This document shows, one piece after another, positions 13,232-26,904 of a DNA stretch of 64,000 bases; positions within the stretch are counted from its first letter, which is position 1, and each line of letters starts with the position of its first letter. The notes under the pieces are model-generated. The model saw only the letters and a list, made by a program, of their open reading frames with translations, was not told the origin of the DNA and made no database searches. Source of the stretch: Physcomitrium patens. Lineage: Eukaryota; Streptophyta; Bryopsida; Funariales; Funariaceae. The stretch is from NCBI RefSeq assembly GCF_000002425.4, contig NC_037259.1, forward strand, positions 3,025,902 through 3,089,901, written 5' to 3'. Position numbers and translations under genes: made by a program.

Positions 13232-16200
13232 GTTAAGTAGAAGAATGTGTCAAATTATTATAACCAAACTTTGCCAATAGCAAAAGAGTTGTCCAATTAT
13301 CTTAATGATATTTAATGGTACACCTCAAATATTGCTCCACGACTTGATTCATCCATATTGTTTGCTCATTAATTTGAAGATGAAAAGCCAAAGAGAGCTT
13401 TATATCCACCTTTAAAATCTTGAAAAAAATTCTTTAAAATCTTAATATAAATTGAGTCCCTCTATCCAATATAATATCTTTAGGTAATCTTTCATAGCAA
13501 TAGATGTTATCAAGAAAAAATTTAGCCATTTTTTTTTATCTATGATAGATTTTGTATATCATACAAATATACCATTTTTTTAAAACAATCTACTATCACA
13601 AATATAGAATCATAAAAATTTGAGATTAGAAGATCCATGATAAAATCTATAGAAACAAAAGACCATGGTTGTTCTAAAAAAATATAATGGCTAAAGAAGT
13701 CTATAAGATTGATGACAAAGAATTTTGGATCTTGAACAAATATCATATGATTATACAAAGTCTTTGACTGTATTCTACATTTGAGGCCACAAAAAATCTT
13801 TAGATACCAGCTCCAAATTCTTATTGCATCTAAAATATCTAGCTTTTCAAAAGTCATAATAAGCTTAAATAACATGTAATCATGCTTTATTTTTTGGAAT
13901 ATATAATTGTCTTTCAAAGTAGAGTAGATTATTCTTGAACTTAAATTTGAACTTTGAAGTATCATAAGACTTAGAAGAATTATTCTTAATATCATGAATA
14001 ATATAATCAAAAGACATACTTCATTGAATTTGCTTGACAAAGGTTGAATCAACAATGAATATTGATTTTATTGCTCAAAGTTGAAAATACTTTGGCTTCA
14101 AAAAAATTATTCTTTATGAATTAAAATTTACATCTTTTTCTTTTGGTGCAATATACAAACGTCTAGAATAAGCATTTGATAAAAATTATTATTTTTCAAG
14201 TCTTTAAGTGATCTTGAAATCAAATCTTGATAAAGATACATTCCAATGTCCTTAACAATGATTCAAAATATATGCTGACATGAAGTATTTGAGGTTCTTG
14301 TGATCCATATATATAATAATTGAATTAGAAGTGCCTTCTAAATAATTATGCCATTCTTGAAATAAATCCACAATTGCAAAAAACTCTTTATCATGGATCT
14401 TTTAGTTAATCTTAATTGATAAAAATTTCTTAGAATGACAAGCTACCAAATTGAGTTTATTATTTGCTCCTATTTGTGATAAAATAGCACCTATAGAAAA
14501 ATCTAATGCATTTTTTTTCCATAAAGAATGCCTTAAAAAAATCAGTGTAAAAATAATTCTGGTCTTCAAGGCTTCAAAAGATGTTTTTGTTTCTTTTCTT
14601 AACTTAAGTTTGTCTTTACAAATCAAATGTGTAAGAAGAGCCATAACTTAAGAAATTTTTTTGATGAAGATTCAATAATAATTAGCAAATCTCAAAAAAA
14701 ACATTACACATCTTTGAGTGATTTTGGGACCTTCCAATCCATGATAGTCTAGACTTTCTTAGGATCTATGATTAATCTTTTGTTGAAAATGATGTATCCT
14801 AAGAAATCAACTTAAGTAATATAGAATACACACTTTTCTATCTTTGCATATAAACTTGTATCTCTAAGTTTTTGTAATATACAATGTATATAAAGTTCAT
14901 GTCTTTTTATATTCACAGAGTAAATTAGAGTATTATTTAAATAATAGAAAATAAAATTATTAAAAATACTCATAAAAGACATTATATATGAAATATTGAA
15001 AAAGAGTTGGCACATTTGTGAGTCCAAAAGACATGACATTATATTCAAAATACCCATAACTAATTCAAAAAGTAGTCTTTTATTCATCTCCTTTTTTGAT
15101 ATAGACCATGTTATATGTTTCTTGTAGATCTATTTTTGTATAGATCTTTGCTTGGTTGAATTGGTTTAGAAGTTTTAAAATCAAAGGTAGGAGATATCTA
15201 TTCTTGATGGTGATCTTACTAAGTCCTTAATAATCTATATACATCCATAGAGATCCATATTTTTTTCTTACAAATAAGATAGAAGCTCATTTTAGAGATT
15301 TTGAATGGTATATGAAGTTTTTATCCAAATTCTAGTCAACTTACTTCTTTAAAGCACCCAACTCATTTTGTGATAAGTTGTAGATTGGTTCAAATGGTGA
15401 TTGAGCTTCTTCTTACAGATCAATTATATAATAATAGAATTGATACTTTTAAAAAATATCTATATTCTTTAAAATCTTTAAAATCTTGATACTAATTAGG
15501 AATACCACTTGACATCTTTTGACCATCAAAAATGAGTATGGTATATATAGCAAAAGATAAAAAGAATTCACTGCATGTATAAAAGCTCTTATACCTATTA
15601 ATAAAAATTTGAATATACTATGCTTATCTATTTTTACTTTACTATCAAGATTTTAGATTAAATTGTAAGAAAATTTAAGGTTATAAGAATTCTAATCTAT
15701 TTAAGGATTATATTTTTATAACCACAATAATCCTAAAATAATTAAATTAAAAAGAGATCTTATTACATTAAATATTTCTATACTATTATCATCTTTAATT
15801 ATTACATTTAAAAGAAAAATCTCATGAGTAATGTCTTTAGAAGATAAAAAATGACAATCTATGACTTCTATATGTATAAGTTTAGTTTTCTTGAGTAAAG
15901 ATATTTCTTGTTTCTTAATAAAGTCTTCATCTATAAAATAGGCTAAGATTCTTAAATCTAATAATATAAAGACTTTATAATTTTTAGATCCTAAACACAT
16001 ATCTATTATAAAATAAGGTGAAGGATCTGAGGAGAGAATATGACCTTTATTAAGTGTTGTACATGATTCTAGCCACATGATTCTTATTATAGCTAGAAAA
16101 ACTTATTTTTTGACACATTATCTTTTTTAGACAATATTAAAGAGTGTGCTTAGCTTTTCTTCGATATAAGCACAAATCCTCTTAATGATGTTGAATCATT

Positions 16201-17338
16201 TCTTGCCTAATGAAGAATTTAAAATATATTATTTTAATTTACATTGATTCTAGCCTTAATAAATAAGTTTTTGAAAACTTAAGAGCTACCATCATTACTT
16301 AGCTTGTTCCTCTCTAGTTAAGTCTTCATTCTTGATGCCTTTCAAATAATTATTTATTACATGCAATGGTCTAAGAAATAAATTATTTCAAAGATTTTGT
16401 TTTTGATATTATCAATAATAAATCTTTGATATTATCTTTCAATCCATATCAAAATTCTTTGATAAGGGCTTTAGCATTCCAGTCCACATTGCAAGCAAGG
16501 TTTTGGAATTCAACAATATATACGATAGTTGACCATAATCTTTGTTATAAAGTTAATAGTTTGGTCTTTTCTACTCTATCTTCATTATTATCTCTAAATA
16601 TAGCCATAAATACTTCTAAAAATAAATTCAAATCATTAAGAGATCGTGAATCTTTTTCTATTAACAGTTCAAACTAAGAGAGTGAACTTTTAGATAAAAA
16701 TGCACTTATTAATCCAACTTGAGTAAATCCATTAGGATATTGGAAGGAATGCAACTTTAGATAGAGCTTTTTTTATTGTAAAAATTCTCAAAATTTTTAT
16801 CTCATTCCATCAAATTTATTGTGGATATTAATCCGTATCTCTATTATACTTATAAAGCAAAGCTTTTTGGATTTGGTTGTAAGATTAATCTACTTGCTTC
16901 TTTCAACTACACAACTTTTTAATGTAGATTTTGAACTTCTTTCATAGGTGTAGAATTAGTGTTTTTGTAGTTGACACTAGTAATGTATGAAATTTTTACT
17001 CTAAAAGTATTGATAAGTTTGTGAAGATTTGCAATAGTTACAAATCTATTCTTACTTTTATCAAGTGTAACATCTATGATTTTTTCTTCTATTTCAAAAA
17101 ACTTAAAAAATCCTTAAGTCAAGTTAAAGGTGGATAATCCATAATTTCTAATATCAAATGAAAATTTCTACAAAGATGGATAATCCTTTTTTTTTAAATA
17201 AAAAAATTGGTTTCAGAAAAATAATTAATTTTTTAAAAGGTGGATAATCTATAACCTTCAAAATTCAACAATAAAAGTGAAAAAAATTATTCATTTCTAA
17301 AATAAGTCAAGCATAATAAATTAATACTCTTATGAAAT

Positions 17339-17845
17339 TGTCAAGGACATGAATCTTAAAGAATTAAAATTTCAATACACTCTTGTATTATTCAAAAAGT
17401 TTTAAAAAATCACTCAAAGATAATATAGTATTAATTTAAAATGGCTATTGCCAAAGAAAAGAAGATTTAGAAAGACTTGAGACAAGACTAAGGACTACAA
17501 AGGCATTGACAAGAGTGGAGAAGGCTTCACTCTTGTCTCCATATATACTCTTAATTAAGAGCTATGTAGCAATGTCCTATAGGACCTCCTAAACATATTA
17601 ACATTGCAAGACGCATATCTTAACTTGCAAAGCAAGTTTTCTATATGTGTGCCGTATAGTTAGCTTGTTATGCAAGCTATCAACATGTGATTAACTCATT
17701 AATCAAGTTTCTAACTTACCAATCAACTAAAAATATATATAAAGTCAAAATACTATCTATAAGGCTTTTAGAAAGTATCTTTAAAAAATATTATAAAATA
17801 AATCTACTTTTATCTACTACTACTTAATCATATACGTAAATATTA

Positions 17846-17903
<58 letters not shown>

Positions 17904-17909
17904 ATGAGA
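17339..17909 (-). repeat. 5' LTR of gypsy E
   Basis: A 571-bp LTR starting 'tgtcaaggacatg' on the plus strand. It is longer than its partner mainly because of a (TA)n run at about 17,848-17,900. The inverted repeat (about 17,505-17,545) and the TATA-like 'atatata' beside it are clear. Confidence 0.85.
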
Positions 17910-17975
17910 ATAATTATATCTTATTTTTATTATAATGTATCTAAGGTAATTATATCTTATTCTTATTTTAATACT
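17910..17975 (-). repeat. Copia 5' LTR, second piece
   Basis: About 66 bp matching the end of the left copia LTR (about 2,938-3,005), including 'ttattttaata'. It directly follows gypsy E and begins with the 'ataat' target duplication. This shows that E landed inside the copia LTR. Confidence 0.8.
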
Positions 17976-20900
17976 TATTATATCCAAAATATTCAAGAAG
18001 TATAAAATTATGATGAACTTAAAGAATATGTAATTATGTTTTACCTTTTGGAATATACGAGTGACCTTTACAATAGAATATATTATTTTTGAATTCAAAC
18101 TTAAAAATATCATGAGATTTAAAGAGATTATTCTTAATGTCATGAATAAAAAGATTTGACGACATACGCAATTGAACTTGCTTAAAAAAAATTACATCAA
18201 TAGTCATTGTTGATTTTATTACTTAAAGTTGAAATATTTTTATTTAAAAAGAATTAATTATTATTAATCAAAAACTACATTTCTTTCATTTGGTGTGAAA
18301 TAAAAATATATAAAAGGGCATCTAATAAATATATTTATTTTTTTAGTCTAAAAATAATCTTGAATTTAAATCTTTATAAAGTCATGCTCCAATGGACTTA
18401 GAAAAAAAATTAAAAAAATTTTGATATGAAATACTTGAAGTTTTTGTAAATCATATACATGCTGACTAGATTTGAAGTATCTTTTAAATAATAGTGCTAT
18501 TCTTGAAATAAATCCATGATTATAAGAAGCTTTTTTTTTTTATAGATCTTGTAATTAATCTTAGCTGCTAAAACTTTTCTTGAATAAAAAATTATTAAAT
18601 AAAGTTTACAACTTTCTACCATTTATAACAATATTCCACCTAAAACAAAGTCTAATGTATTTTTTTCTATAAAGAATGTCTAAGAAAAGTCAATGCTATA
18701 GAAAATTGGTAAAAAAGTAAAAATAAACTTCAAAGCTTCAAAAGATGCTTCTATTTCTTTACTCTATTCAAATTTTTTTTTATAGATTAAACATGTAAAT
18801 AGAGCTAAAATATAAAAAACATTCTTAATGAAGACCTCATAATACTTGGAAAATTTTAGCTAATATTAATTGTCCTTTAATATTCTTAGAACCTTTTAAC
18901 CTATGATAGTTTTAATTTTTTAGGATCTATTATAATATCATAATTTAAAAAATATATATTAAAAAAATCAAATTAAGTAATGTGAAATATATACTTCTTT
19001 ATTTTAGCTTAGAATCTTATAACTCTATAAATTTATTTTTATATAAAACTTTGCTTGATTCAATTGATTAAGAAGTTTAGATATCAAAAGTAAAGAGTAT
19101 CTATTATTGAAGATAATCTTCTTTATACTTTGATAATCTATAGTAATTTAATTTTTATTTTTATTTTTACAAAAAATATAAAAGATCTTATTAGAAATTT
19201 CAAATAACATATAGAGTTCTTGGCCAAGTTCTTTTTATTATATTTTTTAAGTTTATCTAATTTATTTTATAATAAACTATAGATTGGTCCAAATGGTGGT
19301 TGAGCTCCTTCTTAAAGATTAATTTAGAAATAAAAAAAATAAAGCTGTAAAAAATATCCATATTATTTCTTTCAAAAATATCTTAACAATCTTAATATAA
19401 GCTTTGAATGCCTTTTAAAGTCTTTGCACTATTAAAAATAGGTGTGGATTAAATGACAAAAGATGAGACTTTTTTTGTAGTATACATAAATGCTCTTGCA
19501 TCCATTTAAGATTTGGACTTTAACTTTCTATTTGATAACAAAAGTTTGAGTTATGTTATAGGAAAAATCAAGATTATAAGAGATCCAATCTATTCAAGAA
19601 TTATACTTCTTGTACTACAACAAACTTAAAATAATTGGTTTGAAAAGATAATTAATAATATTAAATACTATTAATTTATTATACCTATTAGTTGTTCTAT
19701 TTAAAAGAATATTTTTATGAATACCATCTTTAGAAGATAAAAAATAGCCATCTATAATTTTTACATGTACAAATTTAGTTTTTTTAACTAAAAATATTTT
19801 TTTATTTTTTAATAAAGTATTTATCTATAAAAGTAAGCTAAAGCTCTTAAATCTAATAAAGCAAAGATTTTTTATTTTTTTGTTTCAAACATACATCTAT
19901 TATTAAGCAAGGTGATGGATTTGAAAAAAGAATATGACCTTTATTGAGTGTTGCTCAAGATTCTAGTTGTTAATTTATATTATAATAAGACAAACTTGTT
20001 TTTTAACACATCATTTATTTTTGCAACCATGCTCTTTATTTTGTAATTACATTGTTTCTTTAGATAATATTGAGTACTATACTTAGATTCTCTACGATAT
20101 AAGTACAATCATACTTGAAAATATAAATTCTATTCTTACTTATTAAGAGGTTTAAAATATATTATATCAGTTTGCATATGTTTTCACCTTATTGAATAAA
20201 ATATTAAAAGCTTAGAAATTATTGTTATGACTTGATTTGTATTTTTTGACCAAATCTTTATTCTTGGCATTTTTCAAAAAGTTAATTTCCTCATGCAATG
20301 ACTTAAGCAATATATTATTCTAATGAATCTACTTTTGATATAATCATTTATAAATCTTTAATAATATCTTTTAATCCATATTAATTTTTTTTTTAATAAG
20401 GGCTTTGTTATTTCAATCCACATTAAAAGTAAGGTTTTAGAATTCTATAACATATATAGTGGTTGATTGTGATTCTTATCATAAAGATAGGAATTTAGTC
20501 TCTCATACTCTTTTTTGATCATTTTTTTCAGATAGGGTAGTAAACACTTTAAAGAATGAATTAAAATTATAAAAGAGTTTTAAATTTATTTTCATCAAAG
20601 ATACAAACTAATAGATAGTACTTTCAAATAAAAAAACATCTATGAATCTAACTTGAATAAATCCATCATAATATTGAGAAGATTATAATTTTAGGTAGAA
20701 CTTGATTTATTATAGAAATCCTTAAAATTTTGATCTTGTTCCATCAAAATTCTTTAGCATATTAATCCTTGCCTATCTTATACTTGTAATAGCAAGACTT
20801 CTGATATTCAATTAAGAAATTGATCTACTTACTTCTCTCAACTACACAATTTTATGGCATAGACTTGAAACTTCATTGTTGATTTCTTTTATAGGCAAAG

Positions 20901-21252
20901 AAATAGTATCTTTACAATTGACCTTAAAAATATGTGATAGTTCCACCCTAAGAGTGTTGACAACCTCATAAAGATCTACAATAATTACAAATGTATTTAA
21001 AATTCTGCCAATGTAGCATCAATTATTATTTTTTTGATCTTTGTAATAAATACTTTTAAAAGACAATAAAAGAAGAAGATTAATCCATTTAGTTCTAAAA
21101 CAAAAACAAGAATAATGAATTAGCACTCTTGTTAAATAATCAAGGACATAAAGCATAAATAATAAAAGCCTCAATACATTCCTATGTCATTCAAAAAAGA
21201 ATAGATAATTAGACAAAGATAGTATAATATTAAATTAAAATGGCTATTACAA

Positions 21253-21305
<53 letters not shown>

Positions 21306-21692
21306 TTTTCTTGAAATAAGTCTAAAAACAAGAAAATTATTGATAAGAATAAAATAGGCTTTGCTTTTACTTTTGTATATACTATCAAACCAAGAGCTAC
21401 ATAGAAATGTTTTATAGGACCTCTAATATGTGTCTATCTTGCAAGACACATGTCTAACTTGTAAGAGAAGTTTCTTATATGTGTGCCACATGGTCAACTT
21501 GTATCGCAAGTTGCGAACATGTACAATATGTGGCCAACTTTTTGGCAAATGTTTTTTTAATCTACCAATCAATTAAAAACATGTCTAAAATTAAATATGT
21601 ATCTATAAAGCTTTTAAAAAGCTTTTTTACAATATATTATTAAATCTATCTATATTTATCTTCTATCTAATACTTCATTTATAGCCATAATA
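17976..21692 (-). mobile_element. Gypsy chromovirus D, 5' two thirds
   Basis: This very decayed minus-strand Ty3/gypsy copy starts in mid-integrase at the copia LTR edge. The start corresponds to about 58,972 of element A. It then runs rightward through RNase H and RT (about 18,350-19,350), protease (about 19,500-19,980), gag zinc-knuckle region (about 20,020-20,110) and gag (about 20,350-21,050) to a 5' LTR at 21,138-21,692. No open frame above 60 codons survives in the pol part. Its 3' third is missing from the window. It appears to be the most eroded of the gypsy copies and has very many breaks. Confidence 0.75.
21138..21692 (-). repeat. 5' LTR of gypsy D
   Basis: A 555-bp LTR colinear with the other gypsy LTRs. 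It contains a (TA)n run at about 21,256-21,301. The outer end is placed at the decayed equivalent of the usual '...ccatgaca' terminus. Confidence 0.7.
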
Positions 21693-22841
21693 ATAATACA
21701 AGAGACATTTTAAAAAAGTTTCAAAATTATTATTTTATATTATTATCTATACCTAGGAAATAAAAACTTATGTTAGAATGATTTTTCTAATTTTTTTAAA
21801 AAAATTGATCATCATATTTCTTTACAGTAATTTTTAAGATTTATTATAATTTTTACTTAATATATTATTTAATGATAAATAATTGGTTAATTTATTTTTT
21901 TAAAAAATGCTTTTATTATATGTAATAGCTTCTATAAAGTGATAAGATTTTATCTTAGAAAACTTTTTAAAATATTAAAAATAACTTTAAACAAATCTAA
22001 ATAAGTAATATTTAGTAGTATATATATATTTATAATAGTAATATATAAAATATTATTTTATTATAAAATAATGATTTTTAATAAAAAATAATAATTTTTA
22101 ATAAAAAATCATAATTTTTAATAACAAATAATAATTTTTAATAAAAAATAATAATTTTCTTAAAAAAATTATTGAAATTCTATATTTATTTTTTATCAAC
22201 TATTAATATTAAAAAAAAAAATTTAATTATTTTAGTTTTTAAAAATAATCAAAATACTTTAAAGATTTATAATAGATTTTAAAACTTAAAAAATTGTAAT
22301 TTAATTTTTAATCTTAATTCAAAAAATTTACACATCTCAATTTAGTAGTTGATATTAAGTATATAAAATTTGAAAAAAAACAAAAAACTTATAATTTCTT
22401 TAGATATTTGCTATCTTCCTATTTCTACCTTAATATTTATCTTTTATGTTTAATTGCTTCTATTTCTACTATTCACATGCAAATTTCAAGACTTAAATTC
22501 ATTCAAATTTCAATTACTTTTGATTTAATTTTTAATAAATTTTAATTTAAAAATAAAAATAAAAAATCTAATAAAATTTTATTTATAAAATTATAAAATT
22601 TTACATATAGATTTACTAAAAAATTCATACAATTCACTAAAATATAATCTTTTTTTATCCTATAAAAAATATAATCATTAAAAGTAACTCTATTTTTGTA
22701 AAACTCTTACATTATCATTATTTATTTTTTATCAATCTAAAATAATATTCAAAAAATTCCTATTAAGTTTTTTCAATTAATATAATAATTCCATATTTGT
22801 CATATATACATTTTTTTATGCTTAAAGATGTGGTTTTAACA
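21693..22841. other. AT-rich spacer between retroelements
   Basis: I see no gene, LTR or coding relic here. The only structure is the short tandem array listed separately at 22,069-22,159. It may be element remains decayed beyond recognition. Confidence 0.6.
22069..22159. repeat. 20-bp tandem repeat, about 4.5 copies
   Basis: The unit 'ataaaaaataataattttta' is repeated with one or two changes per copy. It is simple AT-rich sequence with no assigned function. Confidence 0.85.
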
Positions 22842-23374
22842 TATCATAGATATATATATTTAATATAATAATTATATATATAATATAAGTATATAGAAGA
22901 AGATAAAAGAAGATAAATTTGATACTATTTTATAAAAAATCTTCTTAGAAACTTTATAGATTCAACTTGTGTCTAAAAGTGATTAATAGGTTGAAAAATT
23001 AATCAAAAAGTTAGCCACATGTTATAAATGTTGGACACTTGTGATTAAAGTTGGACATATGGTGCACATTTATGAAGCTTATCTTGCAAATTAGACACAT
23101 ATCTTATAAACTAAATGTATATTGGATGCCTTTTAGAACGTCACTACATAGCTCTTGGTTAAATAGTACATATAAAAGCAAGAGTGAAGCCTTTTTTACT
23201 AATGTCAATTCCTTTTTTGTTTCTAGTTTAGTTTCAAGAGTCTCTAGATTTCTTATCTTTTAGCAATAGCCATTCTAATTTCTTCTTGAATATACATATT
23301 AACTTATTTCTTTTTTGTCATTTTTTTTTGAAAAATATTCAACTTGTTTATTCTTCAAGTTCTTATCTTTAACA
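22842..23374 (+). repeat. Lone gypsy LTR, plus orientation
   Basis: This 533-bp segment is colinear with the LTRs of elements B and F. It begins 'tatcatag', has the TATA-like and inverted-repeat region at about 23,170-23,215, and ends 'cttatctttaaca'. No gag follows it and no second copy of the same orientation closes an element. It is therefore best read as a solo LTR left by LTR-LTR recombination. The five bases on each side ('taaca' and 'atatc') do not match, so a clean target duplication is not visible. Confidence 0.7.
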
Positions 23375-24195
23375 ATATCTTGATTTACAACTGGTCTTTT
23401 TTTGGTATCAATTTAAGACTTTTGTAGATAATTTTTATTGAAAGTAAATTTTTACTTTTATCTAAAGATGTATGTAATATTAATTTTACTGAACTACTTT
23501 ATTTTATTTTTTTTATAATCATGCAAAGTAAATAGAGGCCATTTTTATAAAAAATGACAATTTTAACATTAAATTGTTATTTTTTTTATCTCTCTAAATT
23601 TAACTTATTTATTTTGAAGTAAATATCTATTATATTTTCAATTTTTCTCTTTTATAACATAATCTTTATTTTTTATCTTATAACCATCTTATTAAAAAAT
23701 ACTATTTTTAAAATTAATTATTTAAATAGATGGCATAATAATAATATAGTATATGATAAATCAAATTGTAATATTTGAACAAGAAGAATTTAATCCTATT
23801 TTTATGCTTTAAAAATTATATGTAAGTTTTTTATTATAATTATTCTAAAAATATATTTTAAAATTAAAATAAAATTTTATTCTAACTTAAGAATTAATCT
23901 ACTTATATATTTTTTAAATAACTTAATATCAAAAAAATAAAATTTTAATCTCAATTCAATAAAATACATGCACTATTACTACTTGCTAAATAGTATGATT
24001 TTTTTAAAAAAATATATATAATTATAGTTTTTTTCTTTTTATATTATAAATAGATAAATACATTAAATATCATATTTTTATCTAAATTCTTCTTATACTA
24101 TATTTAAAAAATTTACATTTAACTATTCAAAAAATAGATTCAATAGGCATGCATTGTATTGTTTATATTGACTTACAAATTTTGATATTATTTAT
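23375..24195. other. AT-rich spacer, nothing recognised
   Basis: Sequence between the solo LTR and element B. No open frame over 60 codons, no LTR similarity and no tandem repeat are visible. Confidence 0.6.
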
Positions 24196-24733
24196 TGTTA
24201 TAGACATATGTATCTACTCCAATAGTTTTTTAGATAATACAATTAGGTATAAGTAAATAAAAATAGGTTAATTTGAGAATATCTTTTTAATAGATTATTT
24301 TAATAATATTACAATTTCACCTTTATATGTATCTACATGTAATTAATAGGTTGAATACTTAGCCAATAAATTAGTCACATATTGCATGTATTGATAGCTT
24401 TTATTATAAGCTAATCATGTTGTACACATATAAGAAACTTACCTTATAAATTAAGACACATGTCTATAAATTAAACATGTATTAGAGGTCCTATAGAACA
24501 TTGCCATATAAATTTTAGTTGATTGTATATATGAAAGCAAGAGTGAAACTTTTGTCACTCTTGTCAATGTTTGTTTAGTTTCTAATCTTCTTTCAAAACT
24601 TTTTAATCTTCTTGTCTTTGGCAATAGCCATTCTTGTTTAATATTATACCATCTTTGAGTAATCTTTTAGTTTCTTTAAGTGACATAATAATTTATTAAT
24701 CCTTTAGTTGTATAAAATTCATGTTTTTTATTA
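24196..24733 (+). repeat. 5' LTR of gypsy B
   Basis: A 538-bp LTR starting 'tgttatag'. The predicted transcript start 'cactcttgtcaatg' lies at about 24,555-24,569, downstream of a TATA-like 'tatatatg'. Confidence 0.85.
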
Positions 24734-24750
24734 ATTTAACAAGAGTATTA
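24734..24750 (+). other. Putative primer site of gypsy B
   Basis: The sequence directly after the 5' LTR contains 'aacaagagt'. This is complementary to the 'actcttgt' at the predicted start of the LTR transcript (about 24,556-24,563). The same pairing is exact over 11 bases in element F. No plant tRNA-type site (such as 'tggtatcagagc') sits at the LTR edge. Confidence 0.55.
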
Positions 24751-26861
24751 ACTCATTGTTCTTTTTTGTTTTAGAAATTAGTATATTATTTCAATTCTAT
24801 TATTATATTTTAAATATTATAGACTATCCATATTTAAATTAATATTTAGTTTTTTAATAATAATTTTATATATATATATATATATATAGAAATTTTCATT
24901 TGATATTAGAAGTTACTAATTATCTACCTTTAATTTGGCTTTTGAAATTATTTGAATTGTCTATAGAAGAAAAAATTATGGATATTATTCTTAGCAAAAG
25001 TGAGAATAAATATGTAACTATTGCACATCTTCACAAGCTTGTCAATACTCTTAGGATGGAAATTTTACATATTTTTAATGTAAATCATATAGACATTATT
25101 CCTACATCTATAGAAGAAGTCAATTATAAAGTTCAAAGTCTATACCAAAAAGTTATGCAATTGATAGAAGCAAGTAGATCAAATTCACAGCTGAATCCAA
25201 AAAGCTTTGCTCCTACAAGTATAAGGGAGATAAGAATAAATATGCCATAGAAGTTTGATGGAACAAGATCAAAGTTTAAACGATTTCTACAATAAGTGAA
25301 GTTTTATCTAAGATTTCATCCTTCCTAATATCTTGATGGATTTATTCAAGTTAAATTCATAGGTATACTTCTATCTAAGAATATTTGTTCTTAGTTTGTA
25401 CCTTTGATGGAAAAAGATTCACAATTATTCTATAATTTGAATCAATAATTGGAAGTGTTTACAACCACATTTGGAAAAAATGATTAAAAAATGGTAGTAT
25501 AGACCAAACTTATATCTTTACAACAAGAATCACATTTAGCCACCATATATGATGTTGAATTCTAAAACCTTACTTACAAATGTAGATTAGAATGAAAAGT
25601 TTTTAACAATTAATTTCAATATGGATTAAAAGATAATATCAAGAATTTATTGATAATAGTGTTGAGAAGAGATTTATTAGAGTAGTTTATTGCTCAAGCC
25701 GCTATACGCAATAATTGATTCTTAGAAAGCTGCAAAGAACAAAGATTTGATTAAAGAGATATAAGCCAAGTCATAGCAACACTTCATAAGTTTTTAGAAG
25801 CTTATTTGTTTAAGCCAAGCTCTATACAAATTGATACAATATATTTCAAACTTCTTATTAAGCAAGAAAAGATTCAACATTGTTAAAAAGATTTGTGCCT
25901 TTTTTATAGAGAATCTAAGCACATTGCTCAACATTGTCCAAAGAAGCTATATAATTATAAAATAAAGAGCATGGTTGCCAAAGAGGACAATGTATTAGAA
26001 AATAATTTTTTTCAACTACAATAGAGACCATGTAGCTAGAATCTTGTATAGTACCTAGTAAAGGTCTTATTTCCTTTTTAGATTCTTTACCTTGTTTTAT
26101 AATAGAAGTTTTTTAGAACAAAAAAATTACAAATTCTTTGTTTTATTAGATTTAAGAGCCTCAGCTTCTTTTATAGATGAAGCATTTGTTAAAAAATAAG
26201 AAATATCCTTAATTAAGAAAACTAAATCTATGCATGAAGAAGTAATAGATAGTTGTTTGTTACCTTCTCAAGATATTATCTACAAAATTATTCACAAAAC
26301 TATTCTTTTAGATGTAGCAACTAATACTCATAATAACTTTGTAATATTTAATATAATTAGATTTTTTTAACATAATTATTTTAAGATTTTTAAAAGTAGA
26401 AAAGTATAATCTTTAAATACACTAAATTTTTTGTAACTTTAATTTTTTTTATAATTTAAAAAAAGATTTTGTTAGTTAAGTAAAAATATATAAGTCCAAT
26501 ATAACAAAATCCTTATTGATAGGTGCAAGAGCTTTCATGCATGCTACAATAAAAAAATCATCTATTATCATATATGCCACATCCATTTCTATTGGTAGAA
26601 AGACTAGAAGCAGCATTTCAAGTCAATACTAAGATTATTAAGATGTTTTTGAAAAAAATAATGTAAATATTCTTCCACAACATTGTCTATATGATTGTTC
26701 AATTGATCTTCAAGAAGAAGCTCAATTAATATTTGGACCAATCTATAATTTATTATCAAACAAATTTTTTACACTCAAGAAATGCATTGAGAAGAACTTA
26801 ACTAAGAACTTTGTATGCCATTCAATATCTCCAATAGGAGCTTCTATCTTATTTTTAAATA

Positions 26862-26904
26862 AAAATAATAATAATAATTATTATTATTATTATTATTATT
26901 ATTA
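26862..26904. repeat. (AAT)n/(ATT)n palindromic microsatellite
   Basis: An AAT run turns into an ATT run, giving a near-perfect palindrome inside element B. Confidence 0.9.

Larger units (their letters stand above)
8910..17909 (-). mobile_element. Gypsy chromovirus E, inserted in the copia LTR
   Basis: This is a full-length but broken Ty3/gypsy element of 9.0 kb, or about 6.4 kb without the foreign block at 10,643-13,231. Parts from right to left: 5' LTR 17,339-17,909; primer site about 17,320-17,338; gag about 16,400-17,100; aspartic protease 15,716-16,078; RT about 14,812-15,400; RNase H 14,402-14,644; integrase 13,232-14,055, continuing left of the foreign block at about 10,200-10,640; chromodomain region about 9,980-10,190; a 75-codon open frame at 9,480-9,707; and 3' LTR 8,910-9,439. 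The flanking 'ataat' duplication is perfect. The two LTRs differ clearly more than those of A, so it is older. It has many breaks. Confidence 0.88.

Noticed and set aside
22069-22159. Possible CRISPR-like array
   Set aside because: The units are directly tandem with no spacers, AT-only, and the DNA is eukaryotic; it is a simple tandem repeat.
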